Assembly: GCF_009601055.1 (NCBI RefSeq)
Contig: NZ_WITI01000001.1
Location: 307,671 to 371,670, forward strand
DNA length: 64,000 nucleotides
DNA from: Lactococcus sp. dk101
GTDB lineage: Bacteria > Bacillota > Bacilli > Lactobacillales > Streptococcaceae
Direction of reading: 5' to 3'
A program made the position numbers and the translations under genes. Under the pieces are notes generated by a model that saw only the letters and a program-made list of their open reading frames with translations, made no database searches and was not told the origin of the DNA. The first letter of the stretch is position 1, and each line of letters starts with the position of its first letter. This document shows, in pieces, positions 27,065 through 35,280 of the stretch.

Positions 27065-29138
27065 AATGCTCTATGGTTCTCTTTTGGGTTTATTTGGCTT
27101 GGCATTTTTTGTCATGCTTCTTGAACCATACACCGATGCTGGCTTTGTTGAGCCAGTTTCTGTTGTATTACTGACCCTATTATTGTTTTTTGTCTTTCGT
27201 TTCATTTTTAGAAAACTTAAAAACTTTTCTGCAGTACAAACGAAAAAATTAGTCCTTCTTAACTTTGTTCTTTTCATTATTTTTCAAATTATTGCCGTTT
27301 CGGCTGTTCGTCTTCAAGTTTTTGGTGACCCTTGGCATACGGCAACGCAGGCACTTCAACTGACAGAAGGCAGTCACGTTTGGGACGAATGGGTGCAATA
27401 TTACCCAAATTTAATTCCATTTATGAGCTTGCAAATTGTCTTAATCAAGCTGTCGAGCTTGTTCCACCTGTCCTATTATGTCTTTTTTTACGGCTTCAAT
27501 ATCCTAATCAATAGCTTAATTTGGTTGATGGTCGTTCGGATTTTAGGACGGAAAAAGCTAGCTTTCGCTGCCTTTGCTTCCATTTTTATGCTGATTCTGC
27601 CAATGAATTACGATTTTATTCTGAGAATTGGTTATACTGATGGCATCGCTATTCTAATGCTCTTGTTGCTAGCCAGTCAATTTCAAGTGCTTTTGACAAA
27701 TCGAGTCTTTAAAAAACGTCAGTATCTGTCGCTTGTTTTGATTTTTATGCTGGCTTATCTGGCAAGACCAAATGTGATTGTCGTTTTGGTTGCCTTAGTT
27801 ATTTTTGCGCTCATTGCCTTTTTTGACAAGGTAAAATATGGGAATTTATGGCAATCGTTGGGTAAGTACTTTTTGGCCTGCTTGATTGGAATGGTTTTAG
27901 CATTTGGTGCGACACGTGGTTTGGCAAAAGCTGTCAATTATGATATGAACAATCCCAATGTTTTTCCCACTTCAAATTGGTTTTACGAGTCCGTTAACTT
28001 TAGCAGCATGGGAGAATGGACAACGGCGGACCGGGATTATATTCTTTACCACCCAGGCTATGAAACTGCCAAAGAGGCAGCGAATGCAGGGATTGTACAA
28101 AGAGTCAGCGAATTGGCAGCGGCCCCTTGGAAAATTCCAGTGCTTTATATCACGAAATTTTCAAGCTTGTGGTCTTGCGGAACTTTTGCGACGGGAACGG
28201 ATTATCAGCTTTATTCCTATGTTTATCATTGGGCAAAAGCACCTGCCTTTCTAATCGAGCATATCGGTGCCATCAATCTCTTTTTCGAAAGCTACGCCAA
28301 AGCACTAATGGCACTTTTATTACTAGCGATTTTCCTTAGACTCAAGCAAGAAAAAAAAGCGGCAGTCAATCTGTTCACTTTTGCCATTTTGATTATTATG
28401 GGGATTTCACTCTTTCATACTTTTTTATGGGAAGTGAAACCACGCTATCAATTCATGACCATTGGCTTGTTAGCTGTTTCAGGAATACTTTCACTGGAAT
28501 CACTTTTTTCACTAAAAAGTGTGCCTTTTCTACCTAAACGAATAGCAAACTTAGGGAAAAAGAAAATGGTCGTCATCTTAAGCCTTTTATCTGTCTTGTC
28601 CCTAGGACTTATGGCAACTGTTATGAGAATGCAACCCAAACAGACCATCGTTGTCAATGCCCAATTCCAGCCTTTGAACAATTACAATCTGGATAAAGGT
28701 TTTGTCTCACTCAAGCCGGGCCAGAAAATCAGTCAGATTGTCAACTTGAATACGGAAGCCGATTTGTTGAATGTAACGACCGCTAATTCAGCTGAACTTG
28801 AATTAAGGGTTGAGAAAAAAGTGAATCAGAAGTGGCTGTCAGTACTGACAGCTAGTGTGGCGGCAGGAACTACTGACTATCTTGTTCAGCAGTCTTTTGA
28901 AGCTGGCCAATACCGCATTGTTTATGACAATCGAACAGCCAAAACACAAAAGGTTGGTGCAATGACGGAGACCGCCGTTTTGGATTATCCAACACGCGCT
29001 GAATTTGACGGAAAAGAAGTAGCTTTAGGCTTCCAATTTACAAAAATTCAGGCAGAATATAAGTATTCAACAGGTTTAATTGCTCTGTTTGCCTTACTTT
29101 ATTTACTCTTAATCGGAATCTATTATAAGACGCATTGA
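27048..29138 (+). CDS. GT-C type membrane glycosyltransferase-like protein with C-terminal domain
   Basis: The 696-residue protein has about twelve membrane helices in its first 510 residues, with an acidic first loop (VFGDPWHTATQALQLTEGSHVWDEWVQYYPN) like that of GT-C enzymes, then a soluble beta-rich domain (about 545-670) and a final membrane helix. It overlaps its upstream neighbour and shares its general layout, so the two may act as a pair or in sequence on the same lipid-linked sugar. A palindrome copy at 28837 lies in the soluble domain. The acceptor is unknown. The terminator begins within the last codons. Confidence 0.7.
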   Translation: MKLLNKMLYGSLLGLFGLAFFVMLLEPYTDAGFVEPVSVVLLTLLLFFVFRFIFRKLKNFSAVQTKKLVLLNFVLFIIFQIIAVSAVRLQVFGDPWHTATQALQLTEGSHVWDEWVQYYPNLIPFMSLQIVLIKLSSLFHLSYYVFFYGFNILINSLIWLMVVRILGRKKLAFAAFASIFMLILPMNYDFILRIGYTDGIAILMLLLLASQFQVLLTNRVFKKRQYLSLVLIFMLAYLARPNVIVVLVALVIFALIAFFDKVKYGNLWQSLGKYFLACLIGMVLAFGATRGLAKAVNYDMNNPNVFPTSNWFYESVNFSSMGEWTTADRDYILYHPGYETAKEAANAGIVQRVSELAAAPWKIPVLYITKFSSLWSCGTFATGTDYQLYSYVYHWAKAPAFLIEHIGAINLFFESYAKALMALLLLAIFLRLKQEKKAAVNLFTFAILIIMGISLFHTFLWEVKPRYQFMTIGLLAVSGILSLESLFSLKSVPFLPKRIANLGKKKMVVILSLLSVLSLGLMATVMRMQPKQTIVVNAQFQPLNNYNLDKGFVSLKPGQKISQIVNLNTEADLLNVTTANSAELELRVEKKVNQKWLSVLTASVAAGTTDYLVQQSFEAGQYRIVYDNRTAKTQKVGAMTETAVLDYPTRAEFDGKEVALGFQFTKIQAEYKYSTGLIALFALLYLLLIGIYYKTH
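28837..28850. repeat. Palindrome TGTCAG-TA-CTGACA, in the second GT-C gene
   Basis: The dyad extends to 18 bp (GCTGTCAGTACTGACAGC, 28835-28852), the longest exact copy seen; reads Leu-Ser-Val-Leu-Thr. Confidence 0.95.
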
Positions 29139-29151
29139 TTGCGTCTTTTTT
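29127..29151 (+). terminator. Intrinsic terminator overlapping the end of the GT-C gene
   Basis: AAGACGCA and TGCGTCTT pair over 8 bp around TTGAT, with a T-run after. The stop codon lies within the hairpin. Confidence 0.88.
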
Positions 29152-29217
29152 CATTTTTAAGACATATTTAATCTTTTTATGGTAAAATTAAGTTGAGACA
29201 TAGTGAAAATATTTATA

Positions 29218-29259
29218 TTTTTACATTTAATTGTCTTTTTACTTTTTTATATGTAAAAA
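29218..29259 (+). promoter_or_regulatory. Inverted repeat upstream of the second ltaS paralog
   Basis: TTTTTACAT and ATGTAAAAA are perfect 9-base arms separated by 24 bases in the AT-rich gap of about 170 bp between the terminator and the start at 29321. It could be an operator; no clear promoter pair can be fixed. Confidence 0.4.
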
Positions 29260-29320
29260 GTTAATAATTTCGGCTGGTAGCAGTAGAGTGCTGAAAAAAA
29301 GAACTTAAAGAGGTTTTAAA

Positions 29321-31426
29321 TTGAAAAAATTACTTTCTGGATTTAACACGCGAGTGGGGATGATGACTTATCTTGTCCTTTTCGTGTGGGCTAAATCAAT
29401 GATAGCATATTTTGGTGTCTTTAATTTACGGGCAGTTGGCGTAGCTGAGTACCTGATGATGATTGTAAATCCAATTGGATTTACATTTACCTGTTTTGCG
29501 ATTTTGTTGTTCATTCGACGGACATCGCTTTATTATATTGCGACCTTTGTTTTGGCAATCATCGCAAATGTTTTGCTCTACCTTAATGTGTTGTATTACC
29601 GTGAATTTACTGACTTTGTCACTATTGATACGGTAACAGGTGGAGCTGGCATGTTCCAACATGGCTTTGATTTTGGTTCGGTACCGGTGCATTTGATGGA
29701 CTGGGTTTACTGGATTGACTTGATTGTCATTTTGGTGTTAATCATTGCCAAAAAAATTAAGTTTGATAATCGTCCAATTGGTGCTAAGCGTGCCTTTACC
29801 TATACTTCACTTGGTTTGGCTATGTTTGGACTCAATTTTTGGGCTGGAGATGCGCTCAAAAATCAGTTGATTCTCAGAAGAGCACAATCAGATAAGACCT
29901 ATGTGGTACGTTATCTTGGCTTAGGTCCTTGGATGTTGACAAATGGTTACTATACGCACATGGTCAATACCGAACGTAAGGATGCCAATAAAAGCACGCT
30001 TGAAGAAGTTCAAAAATACATTGCGTCCGACCGTTACCTTTCTCCAAATATTGAAATGTACGGCATTGCCAAAAATAAAAATGTCATCGAGATTCATTTG
30101 GAATCTTTCCAACAAGATCTGATTGACTTGAAGATTAAAGGGACGGATGGAAAAGAACATGTGGTTACACCATTCTTGAATTCTGTGTATCACTCAAATC
30201 AGACCTATTCATTTAGCAATTTCTTCAACCAAGTTGGTCAAGGAAAGACTTCTGATGCTGAAACCATGCTTGAAACTTCGACATTTGGCTTGCCAGCAGG
30301 CTCACTATTTGCAAAATATGGATCAACGCAGACTTTCCAAGCCATGCCAGCAATTTTGGCACAACAAGATGGCTATAGCTCAGCCGTTTTCCACGGCAAT
30401 GCAGGTGCCTTCTACAATCGTATCAACACCTATAAACAAATGGGTTACGACAATTTCTTTGATCAAAGTTTCTATGATAATTCATCTGAAAATATGAGTC
30501 CGTGGGGCATTAAAGATAAGGTCTTCTTCGAAGATTCTGTTCAGTATTTAGAACAAATGCAACAACCATTTTATACAAAATTCATGACGGTGACCAACCA
30601 CTTGAATTATGAATTGGGAGATTCAGACAAGGATCCAAACTTTGCGACAGTTGATTCTGGTAGTAAAGTTGTAGATGGCTATTTTGAAACGGCACACTAT
30701 TTGGATCAAGCGGTTGAAGAGTTCTTTACTTACCTGAAAAATTCGGGATTGTATGACAAATCTATTATTGTCCTATACGGTGACCATTACGGAATTTCAG
30801 GGTCAGATACTAAAACATTCCTCCAATATCTTGGAAAAGATGCGGACAATGTAACAGCTTATGACAATACCATGCTCCAAAGAACGCCATTTATGGTTCA
30901 TATTCCTGGACAAACAAACGGTCATATTATCAGTACTTACACGGGTGAAATTGATGTTATGCCAACCTTGGAACATCTTTTGGGCATTGATACCAAATCT
31001 TATATTCAGTTTGGACAAGACATGTTTGCCTCTGGTCGTCAAGACTATGTCGCCCTTCGAAATGGTGGCTTTGTTACACCAACCATTACCCTTCCAAGTC
31101 TCAATAGTCGTCATTACTATGATACACAAACGGGCCTTGAGATAGACGAATTATCAGAAGCACAGGAAGCTTATGTCAAAGAAATAAAGAGTAAGGTTTC
31201 AACCATGCTTTCCATGTCTGACAAGGTCAACAACCAAAACTTACTTAGGTTCTATCAACCTGATGGATTTAAGACGGTCAATGCCAGTGATTATGACTAT
31301 TCTGTTAAGGCAACCAAAAAACGCCTGAAAGAAGAAAATGAAGAATTAGCAGCTAAATCAACCAGCTTAATTTCACAAAATCAAGGAAAATCGACCATTA
31401 GTGATTATCCAACAGTAAAAAAATAA
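29321..31426 (+). CDS. LtaS-family polyglycerolphosphate synthase, copy 2
   Basis: The 701-residue protein aligns with copy 1 over its whole length: five N-terminal membrane helices, IEIHLESFQQ, QGKTSDAE with candidate catalytic Thr at residue 310, and VLYGDHYGIS. It too begins with TTG (behind AAAGAGGT) and ends with a Lys/Glu-rich, then Ser/Thr-rich tail. In Listeria two LtaS-type enzymes divide work as a primase and a polymerase; whether that applies here cannot be read from the sequence. It has its own upstream region and is followed by the second EbsA-like gene. Confidence 0.9.
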   Translation: MKKLLSGFNTRVGMMTYLVLFVWAKSMIAYFGVFNLRAVGVAEYLMMIVNPIGFTFTCFAILLFIRRTSLYYIATFVLAIIANVLLYLNVLYYREFTDFVTIDTVTGGAGMFQHGFDFGSVPVHLMDWVYWIDLIVILVLIIAKKIKFDNRPIGAKRAFTYTSLGLAMFGLNFWAGDALKNQLILRRAQSDKTYVVRYLGLGPWMLTNGYYTHMVNTERKDANKSTLEEVQKYIASDRYLSPNIEMYGIAKNKNVIEIHLESFQQDLIDLKIKGTDGKEHVVTPFLNSVYHSNQTYSFSNFFNQVGQGKTSDAETMLETSTFGLPAGSLFAKYGSTQTFQAMPAILAQQDGYSSAVFHGNAGAFYNRINTYKQMGYDNFFDQSFYDNSSENMSPWGIKDKVFFEDSVQYLEQMQQPFYTKFMTVTNHLNYELGDSDKDPNFATVDSGSKVVDGYFETAHYLDQAVEEFFTYLKNSGLYDKSIIVLYGDHYGISGSDTKTFLQYLGKDADNVTAYDNTMLQRTPFMVHIPGQTNGHIISTYTGEIDVMPTLEHLLGIDTKSYIQFGQDMFASGRQDYVALRNGGFVTPTITLPSLNSRHYYDTQTGLEIDELSEAQEAYVKEIKSKVSTMLSMSDKVNNQNLLRFYQPDGFKTVNASDYDYSVKATKKRLKEENEELAAKSTSLISQNQGKSTISDYPTVKK

Positions 31427-31442
31427 AGGAGAAATAAGAAAA

Positions 31443-31853
31443 ATGCAATCAGGTTTCTTTCTTCCCGTTTCAAGCAACTATCGTTTGGCTTGGCTCTGGG
31501 GGATTATCGTTTTATCTTTTGAACGGGTCGTTTTTTACGAACTTAACAAACAATCGAATTGGTTATTGACACTCCTCATGTGGCTGTCAGTACTGACATT
31601 TTTGATTTTGATCTGTCCGCACCGTTTTATGATAACGAAAGGACAGCTCTATTTCCCTTCTTTTCCACGTTTGAAAATGAATGAATTTGATTTGAAGCAT
31701 GTGAGTGCGGTAAGAATGACACGCTTTGGCTGTGGCTTTAGCTATGCAGGTAAAAGGTATCACTTTTTTACAGTTGGCAAATCAAAAGCAATCTTTGCCG
31801 ACATGATTTCAAATAAGGCAACTCAAATGCCTGTAGAGGAGACAAAAGCATAA
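31443..31853 (+). CDS. EbsA-like membrane protein, copy 2
   Basis: The 136-residue protein opens MQSGFFLPVSSNYRLAWLWGIIVLSFERVVFYELN, closely matching copy 1 (MQAGYF.PL...YR.AW), and shares the two-helix plus C-terminal beta-rich layout ending in a GKSK motif. Its start is 17 bases after the ltaS copy 2 stop behind AAAGGAG. A palindrome copy at 31585 lies in the second membrane helix. Function is not established. Confidence 0.7.
   Translation: MQSGFFLPVSSNYRLAWLWGIIVLSFERVVFYELNKQSNWLLTLLMWLSVLTFLILICPHRFMITKGQLYFPSFPRLKMNEFDLKHVSAVRMTRFGCGFSYAGKRYHFFTVGKSKAIFADMISNKATQMPVEETKA
31585..31598. repeat. Palindrome TGTCAG-TA-CTGACA, in EbsA-like copy 2
   Basis: Perfect copy; reads Leu-Ser-Val-Leu-Thr inside a membrane helix. 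Confidence 0.95.
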
Positions 31854-31860
31854 AAAACGA

Positions 31861-31887
31861 AAAAGGGTGACTTCGGTCATCCTTTTT
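31861..31887 (+). terminator. Intrinsic terminator with TTCG tetraloop
   Basis: AAAAGGGTGAC and GTCATCCTTTT form an 11-bp stem (one G-U pair) closed by C(TTCG)G, an unusually stable loop, then T residues. Confidence 0.92.
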
Positions 31888-31944
31888 CATTGAAATTATG
31901 GCCTTTCTAGGTTAAAATGACTAGAGAATAGTAGTGGAAACGAT

Positions 31945-33042
31945 ATGAAAAAGAAAATAATACAACTGATTTTTGTTCTGTTAGCGAGTCTGCTTGTTTT
32001 TGTCATTGTTGACAATGACGCAGGCCTTTATCAAAAAACAGTCGGAAAAATTGTCAGTGTACAAACGACAAATCAACAAAAAATTGAAGACAATTATCAA
32101 AATACAGACCTTCAAATCACGCAAGCTTTAGAAATTCAACTTCTAAATCAATCTAAAACAAAAGTGGTGCTCACAAACGAGGTTGCTCAGTCACAGGTGA
32201 CAGGGCAAGTTTATCGGGTCGGCCAGCAGGTTATTTTGCAAAAAATCGGAAATCATTATGAAATCATGACTTTAAAAAGAGATGCCTTGCTTGCAGCCAT
32301 GGTCGTTCTTTTTATCGGAATTTTGTTGCTGTTGACGCAGCTGCGTTTTTCAGTCTTTTTAATGCTGTCCCTTTTATTAAATCTGCTTTATTTCGTCGTG
32401 GTTGTTTTGGTCAACGTGAATTTTACACCGCCAGTATTGCTTTTATTTGGCTTTCTATCTTTGGTATTTGCGGCCTCCTCATTGCTTTTTGTCATTGGCC
32501 CCAATCGACAAATGCTTTATGCACTGTTAACCACCGTTTTGACCACTTTATTGACCTTTGCACTCGTATTTCTGGTCTTGAGTTGGACAGGAAATGCAGG
32601 CGTTCATTTTGAATATTTAGAGTATGTGACGCAAAATCCAGCACAATTTTTCTTTGTCGGCACAATGATTTCGGTTTTAGGTGCCATTATGGATGGGACA
32701 GGAGACATTGTGGCGGGCCTGTTTGGTCTCTCCAGACAAAATCAGCTCAATCAAATTCAACTGACTTTTCGTGATTATGTTCGATCAGGCTTTAGCATCG
32801 GGCAAGAAATTATCGGCACGCTGACCAATGTGCTCTTCATGATTTTTATGGCGGAAGCCTTCCCCATGCTCCTTTTGCTTTTGCGCAATGGTAATAGTTG
32901 GGACTACATCGCATCCGTTGGTCTCAATCTAGGACTCCTTCAAACCTTGATTTCAGCAATCGGAATTGTGCTTGCCGTTCCTGTGACGTCATTTGTGACA
33001 AGTTTTGGAATTGTCTTTCATGAGAAAAAGGAGGGCTTATGA
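31945..33042 (+). CDS. YibE/F-family membrane protein, first of a pair
   Basis: The 365-residue protein has an N-terminal signal-anchor helix, an extracytoplasmic region of about 80 residues (GKIVSVQTTNQQKI...VYRVGQQVILQ), then about seven membrane helices with the conserved FVGTMISVLGAIMDGTGDIVAGL stretch of the YibE/F family. The family has no established function. It overlaps the next, related gene by four bases (ATGA), so the two probably form one complex. Confidence 0.82.
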   Translation: MKKKIIQLIFVLLASLLVFVIVDNDAGLYQKTVGKIVSVQTTNQQKIEDNYQNTDLQITQALEIQLLNQSKTKVVLTNEVAQSQVTGQVYRVGQQVILQKIGNHYEIMTLKRDALLAAMVVLFIGILLLLTQLRFSVFLMLSLLLNLLYFVVVVLVNVNFTPPVLLLFGFLSLVFAASSLLFVIGPNRQMLYALLTTVLTTLLTFALVFLVLSWTGNAGVHFEYLEYVTQNPAQFFFVGTMISVLGAIMDGTGDIVAGLFGLSRQNQLNQIQLTFRDYVRSGFSIGQEIIGTLTNVLFMIFMAEAFPMLLLLLRNGNSWDYIASVGLNLGLLQTLISAIGIVLAVPVTSFVTSFGIVFHEKKEGL

Positions 33043-33833
33043 ATAGCTTACTGATTTTATTTATCCTCTTGTCAGTGCTGATGATTGCTGTTGCCAAAAA
33101 AGACGGAATTCGTAATCTTTTAGGACTTGCTTTTAATTTTATTGCCATCTTTTTATTGGTCAATTTGATGGGCTGGGGCTTTCCAGTCTTGATTATTTTA
33201 CCTGTCTTTACGGTCATTATCTTGGCATTGTCCATTTATATGTCCTCAGAAGATGGCGATACGACAAATATTGCCTTCAAGACAAGTATCATCGTTGTGC
33301 TTTGTTTGATGGTGGTGGCTGTATTCCTTCAATATTTTGGTCAATTTCAAGGCTTTTCTTCTGAAAATGCTGATGAACTGGAAAATTTGTCCCTAACCGT
33401 TGGATTGAATTTCTCAAACGTGGTCATCGCCGTTATGACGATCTCAATGTTAGGTGCTGTTGCTGAGTCTGCAATGGCGATTGTGGCTAATTTGATAGAG
33501 GTGATAGAACAAGACCCTGAAATGACCCTGACGCAGTTTCATCAACAAAGAAAAGTACTGAGTCAGCAGATCCTTGGCACAGCAATTAACACCCTCTTTT
33601 TTGGAATGCTTGGGGCAACCGTTGGGTTGATATTATGGTTTGTCCGTTTGCAATATTCTTGGGCACAAATACTGAATTCCAAACTTTTGATGGCAGAAGT
33701 GGCAAGTATGCTGCTAGGAATGTTCGGAATTCTCTTTGCCATTGTTCTTGCGGCAGCATTTGTCGAAAAAGACTTTCGAAAAAAATTGAACATGAAAAAT
33801 AAAGCTTCTGTCCTTTCTGACAATGTGGTATAA
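33039..33833 (+). CDS. YibE/F-family membrane protein, second of a pair
   Basis: The 264-residue protein has seven or eight membrane helices and repeats the family motif as ISMLGAVAESAMAIVANLIEV with the following TLTQFHQQRKVLSQQILGTAINTLFFGMLGA segment. It lacks the N-terminal extracytoplasmic domain of its partner. The ATGA overlap points to translational coupling. A two-mismatch version of the TGTCAG palindrome is near its start (33070). Confidence 0.82.
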   Translation: MNSLLILFILLSVLMIAVAKKDGIRNLLGLAFNFIAIFLLVNLMGWGFPVLIILPVFTVIILALSIYMSSEDGDTTNIAFKTSIIVVLCLMVVAVFLQYFGQFQGFSSENADELENLSLTVGLNFSNVVIAVMTISMLGAVAESAMAIVANLIEVIEQDPEMTLTQFHQQRKVLSQQILGTAINTLFFGMLGATVGLILWFVRLQYSWAQILNSKLLMAEVASMLLGMFGILFAIVLAAAFVEKDFRKKLNMKNKASVLSDNVV

Positions 33834-33863
33834 TTTCTTTAGATTACACCAAAGGATAAAAAA

Positions 33864-34460
33864 ATGTCAAAAGAACGTTTTCTAAATTATACGGATGCCA
33901 TTGTAGCAATCGTTGCCACCATTATGGTACTGCAACTTCCGTTGCCTCAAAATGCGACTTTTCATGCGTTAAGTCAAGAAGGACTGCCTTTTTTTGCCTA
34001 CCTATTGAGTTTTGCGGTGATTTGGGTGGTTTGGTATAACCACCACTCGCTATTTGAAGCCGTCAGAAAAGTGAATGTTAAAGTTTACTGGTACAATGGC
34101 TTTTGGGTTTTTACCATGAGTTTATTTCCTGTGGCAACGGCTTGGGTGGGGAGAAATCCGAATTTGTTCTTGCCGGAGCTCTTTTATCTGCTGATCATTT
34201 TTTTGTGGTCATTGGCTTTTAGTTTGATGGAAGCAGAACTTATCCGTGAAGGAGAGTATGCGCGGATTTCGGTTTTTTATAGCAAAAATCGACAGTACTT
34301 TTATTATGTCTTGTTAGGCATCAGCGCTTTTGTCATCTGGTTCCTGCCTATTTTTGTTCTTCTATCTGTCTTTATCTTTGCCACTTATGGCGCATATGAA
34401 CAAATCAAATTTGGTGGTATTTATGTCAACAGATCCCTTGTCAGCACTGACAAGAAGTAG
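33864..34460 (+). CDS. TMEM175/DUF1211-family potassium channel-like protein
   Basis: The 198-residue membrane protein has six hydrophobic helices and starts KERFLNYTDAIVAIVATIMVLQLPLP, a variant of the RFxxFSDxV motif that lines the pore of bacterial TMEM175 potassium channels; the FSD here is YTD. The second helix region WVVWYNHHSLF is also typical. It has its own promoter (TGGTATAAT at 33824-33832, inside the end of the upstream gene) and an AAAGGA ribosome site. The final codons are contributed by a palindrome copy. Confidence 0.85.
   Translation: MSKERFLNYTDAIVAIVATIMVLQLPLPQNATFHALSQEGLPFFAYLLSFAVIWVVWYNHHSLFEAVRKVNVKVYWYNGFWVFTMSLFPVATAWVGRNPNLFLPELFYLLIIFLWSLAFSLMEAELIREGEYARISVFYSKNRQYFYYVLLGISAFVIWFLPIFVLLSVFIFATYGAYEQIKFGGIYVNRSLVSTDKK
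34439..34452. repeat. Palindrome TGTCAG-CA-CTGACA, at the end of the TMEM175-like gene
   Basis: Perfect arms, extended to CTTGTCAGCACTGACAAG (34437-34454). It encodes the last residues Leu-Val-Ser-Thr-Asp-Lys, a different frame from most copies. Confidence 0.95.
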
Positions 34461-34503
34461 AACAAAAAATTCCTCGTTCATTCACACGATTGGGTTGGAA
34501 CTA

Positions 34504-34512
34504 TGTTATAAT
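34504..34512 (+). promoter_or_regulatory. Extended -10 promoter giving a probable leaderless mRNA
   Basis: TGTTATAAT ends six bases before the ATG at 34519, which is where transcription should start. There is no ribosome-binding sequence. Confidence 0.72.
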
Positions 34513-34518
34513 TATCAC

Positions 34519-35118
34519 ATGGAATACGAAAATTATATTTGGGATTTGGGCGGTACCCTATTAGATAATTATGAAAGTTCAAGTCGCGCATTTGCAGCAG
34601 CGCTGTGGGCAAAATCCGAACGTGTTTTTTTGCACGAAGACATTTATGATGCTTTAAAGATTTCGACGACACATGCTGTTGAAACTTTTGCCAGTGATAT
34701 TCCTGATTTTCTGAGCTTTTATAAACAGCTCGAAGCAGAAACGCTTAAACAACCGATTTTATTCAAGGGAGCGGAAAAAGTCCTGTCAGAGCTGACAGCA
34801 AGTGGCTGTAAAAATTTCATGATTTCCCATCGGAATCATCAGGTCATGGCTATTTTGGCGCGGGCAGGCATTGACCAATTCTTTACCGAAGTGGTCAGCT
34901 CTGACAATGGCTTCAAGCGGAAGCCAGCACCAGATTCAATCTTGTATCTCTGTCAAAAATACCAGCTGAACCCGCAAAAAACGGTGATGATTGGAGATCG
35001 ACCGCTGGATATTGAGGCAGGAAATGCAGCAGGTGTAGCCTCTATTTTCTTTGATGCCACCAAACGCAATCCAGATGCCAGTCAATCCATAAAAAGCTTG
35101 CTTGATTTACTTGACTAA
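34519..35118 (+). CDS. HAD-superfamily hydrolase-like protein with altered motif I
   Basis: The 199-residue protein has the HAD Rossmann-like fold with a helical cap inserted after motif I. Motif I reads YIWDLGGTLLDNYE: the nucleophile Asp is kept but the second Asp (general acid, DxD) is Gly. Motif II is NFMISHRNH, the Lys is in FKRKPAPDS, and motif IV is IGDRPLDIEAGNAAG. The DLGGT form occurs in relatives near gyrB in streptococci, so it is a conserved subfamily and probably not a hydrolase of the usual type. The longer reading frame upstream is rejected because the promoter -10 lies inside it. Confidence 0.82.
   Translation: MEYENYIWDLGGTLLDNYESSSRAFAAALWAKSERVFLHEDIYDALKISTTHAVETFASDIPDFLSFYKQLEAETLKQPILFKGAEKVLSELTASGCKNFMISHRNHQVMAILARAGIDQFFTEVVSSDNGFKRKPAPDSILYLCQKYQLNPQKTVMIGDRPLDIEAGNAAGVASIFFDATKRNPDASQSIKSLLDLLD
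34784..34797. repeat. Palindrome TGTCAG-AG-CTGACA, in the HAD gene
   Basis: Perfect arms; reads Leu-Ser-Glu-Leu-Thr. A one-mismatch copy follows at 34893-34906. Confidence 0.95.
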
Positions 35119-35181
35119 TGAAAAATCAAACTTAGAAAATAAAACCTGTCTTATTCAGCAGCAAAAAAATATAAAGTATAA

Positions 35182-35212
35182 AAATAAGTCTTTCAGAAAG
35201 ATTTATTTTTTT
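35182..35212 (+). terminator. Intrinsic terminator of the HAD gene
   Basis: AAATAAGTCTTT and AAAGATTTATTT pair over 12 bp (one G-U pair) with a 3-base loop and a T-run. Confidence 0.8.
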
Positions 35213-35238
35213 GATTGGAAGAAAAAACCGCTAAATTG

Positions 35239-35247
35239 TGCTATAAT
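35239..35247 (+). promoter_or_regulatory. Extended -10 promoter of gyrB
   Basis: TGCTATAAT about 33 bases before the preferred gyrB start. Confidence 0.75.
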
Positions 35248-35280
35248 AGTAGTAATGACTCGATAGAAATGAGATTTATT

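Noticed and set aside
34330..34518. N-terminal extension of the HAD gene
   Set aside because: It overlaps the end of the TMEM175-like gene in another frame and contains the promoter; the family starts at the IWDLGGT region soon after ATG 34519.
35215..35280. Longer gyrB frame starting at 35215
   Set aside because: The extended -10 promoter lies inside it, so this part is not transcribed in the gyrB mRNA.
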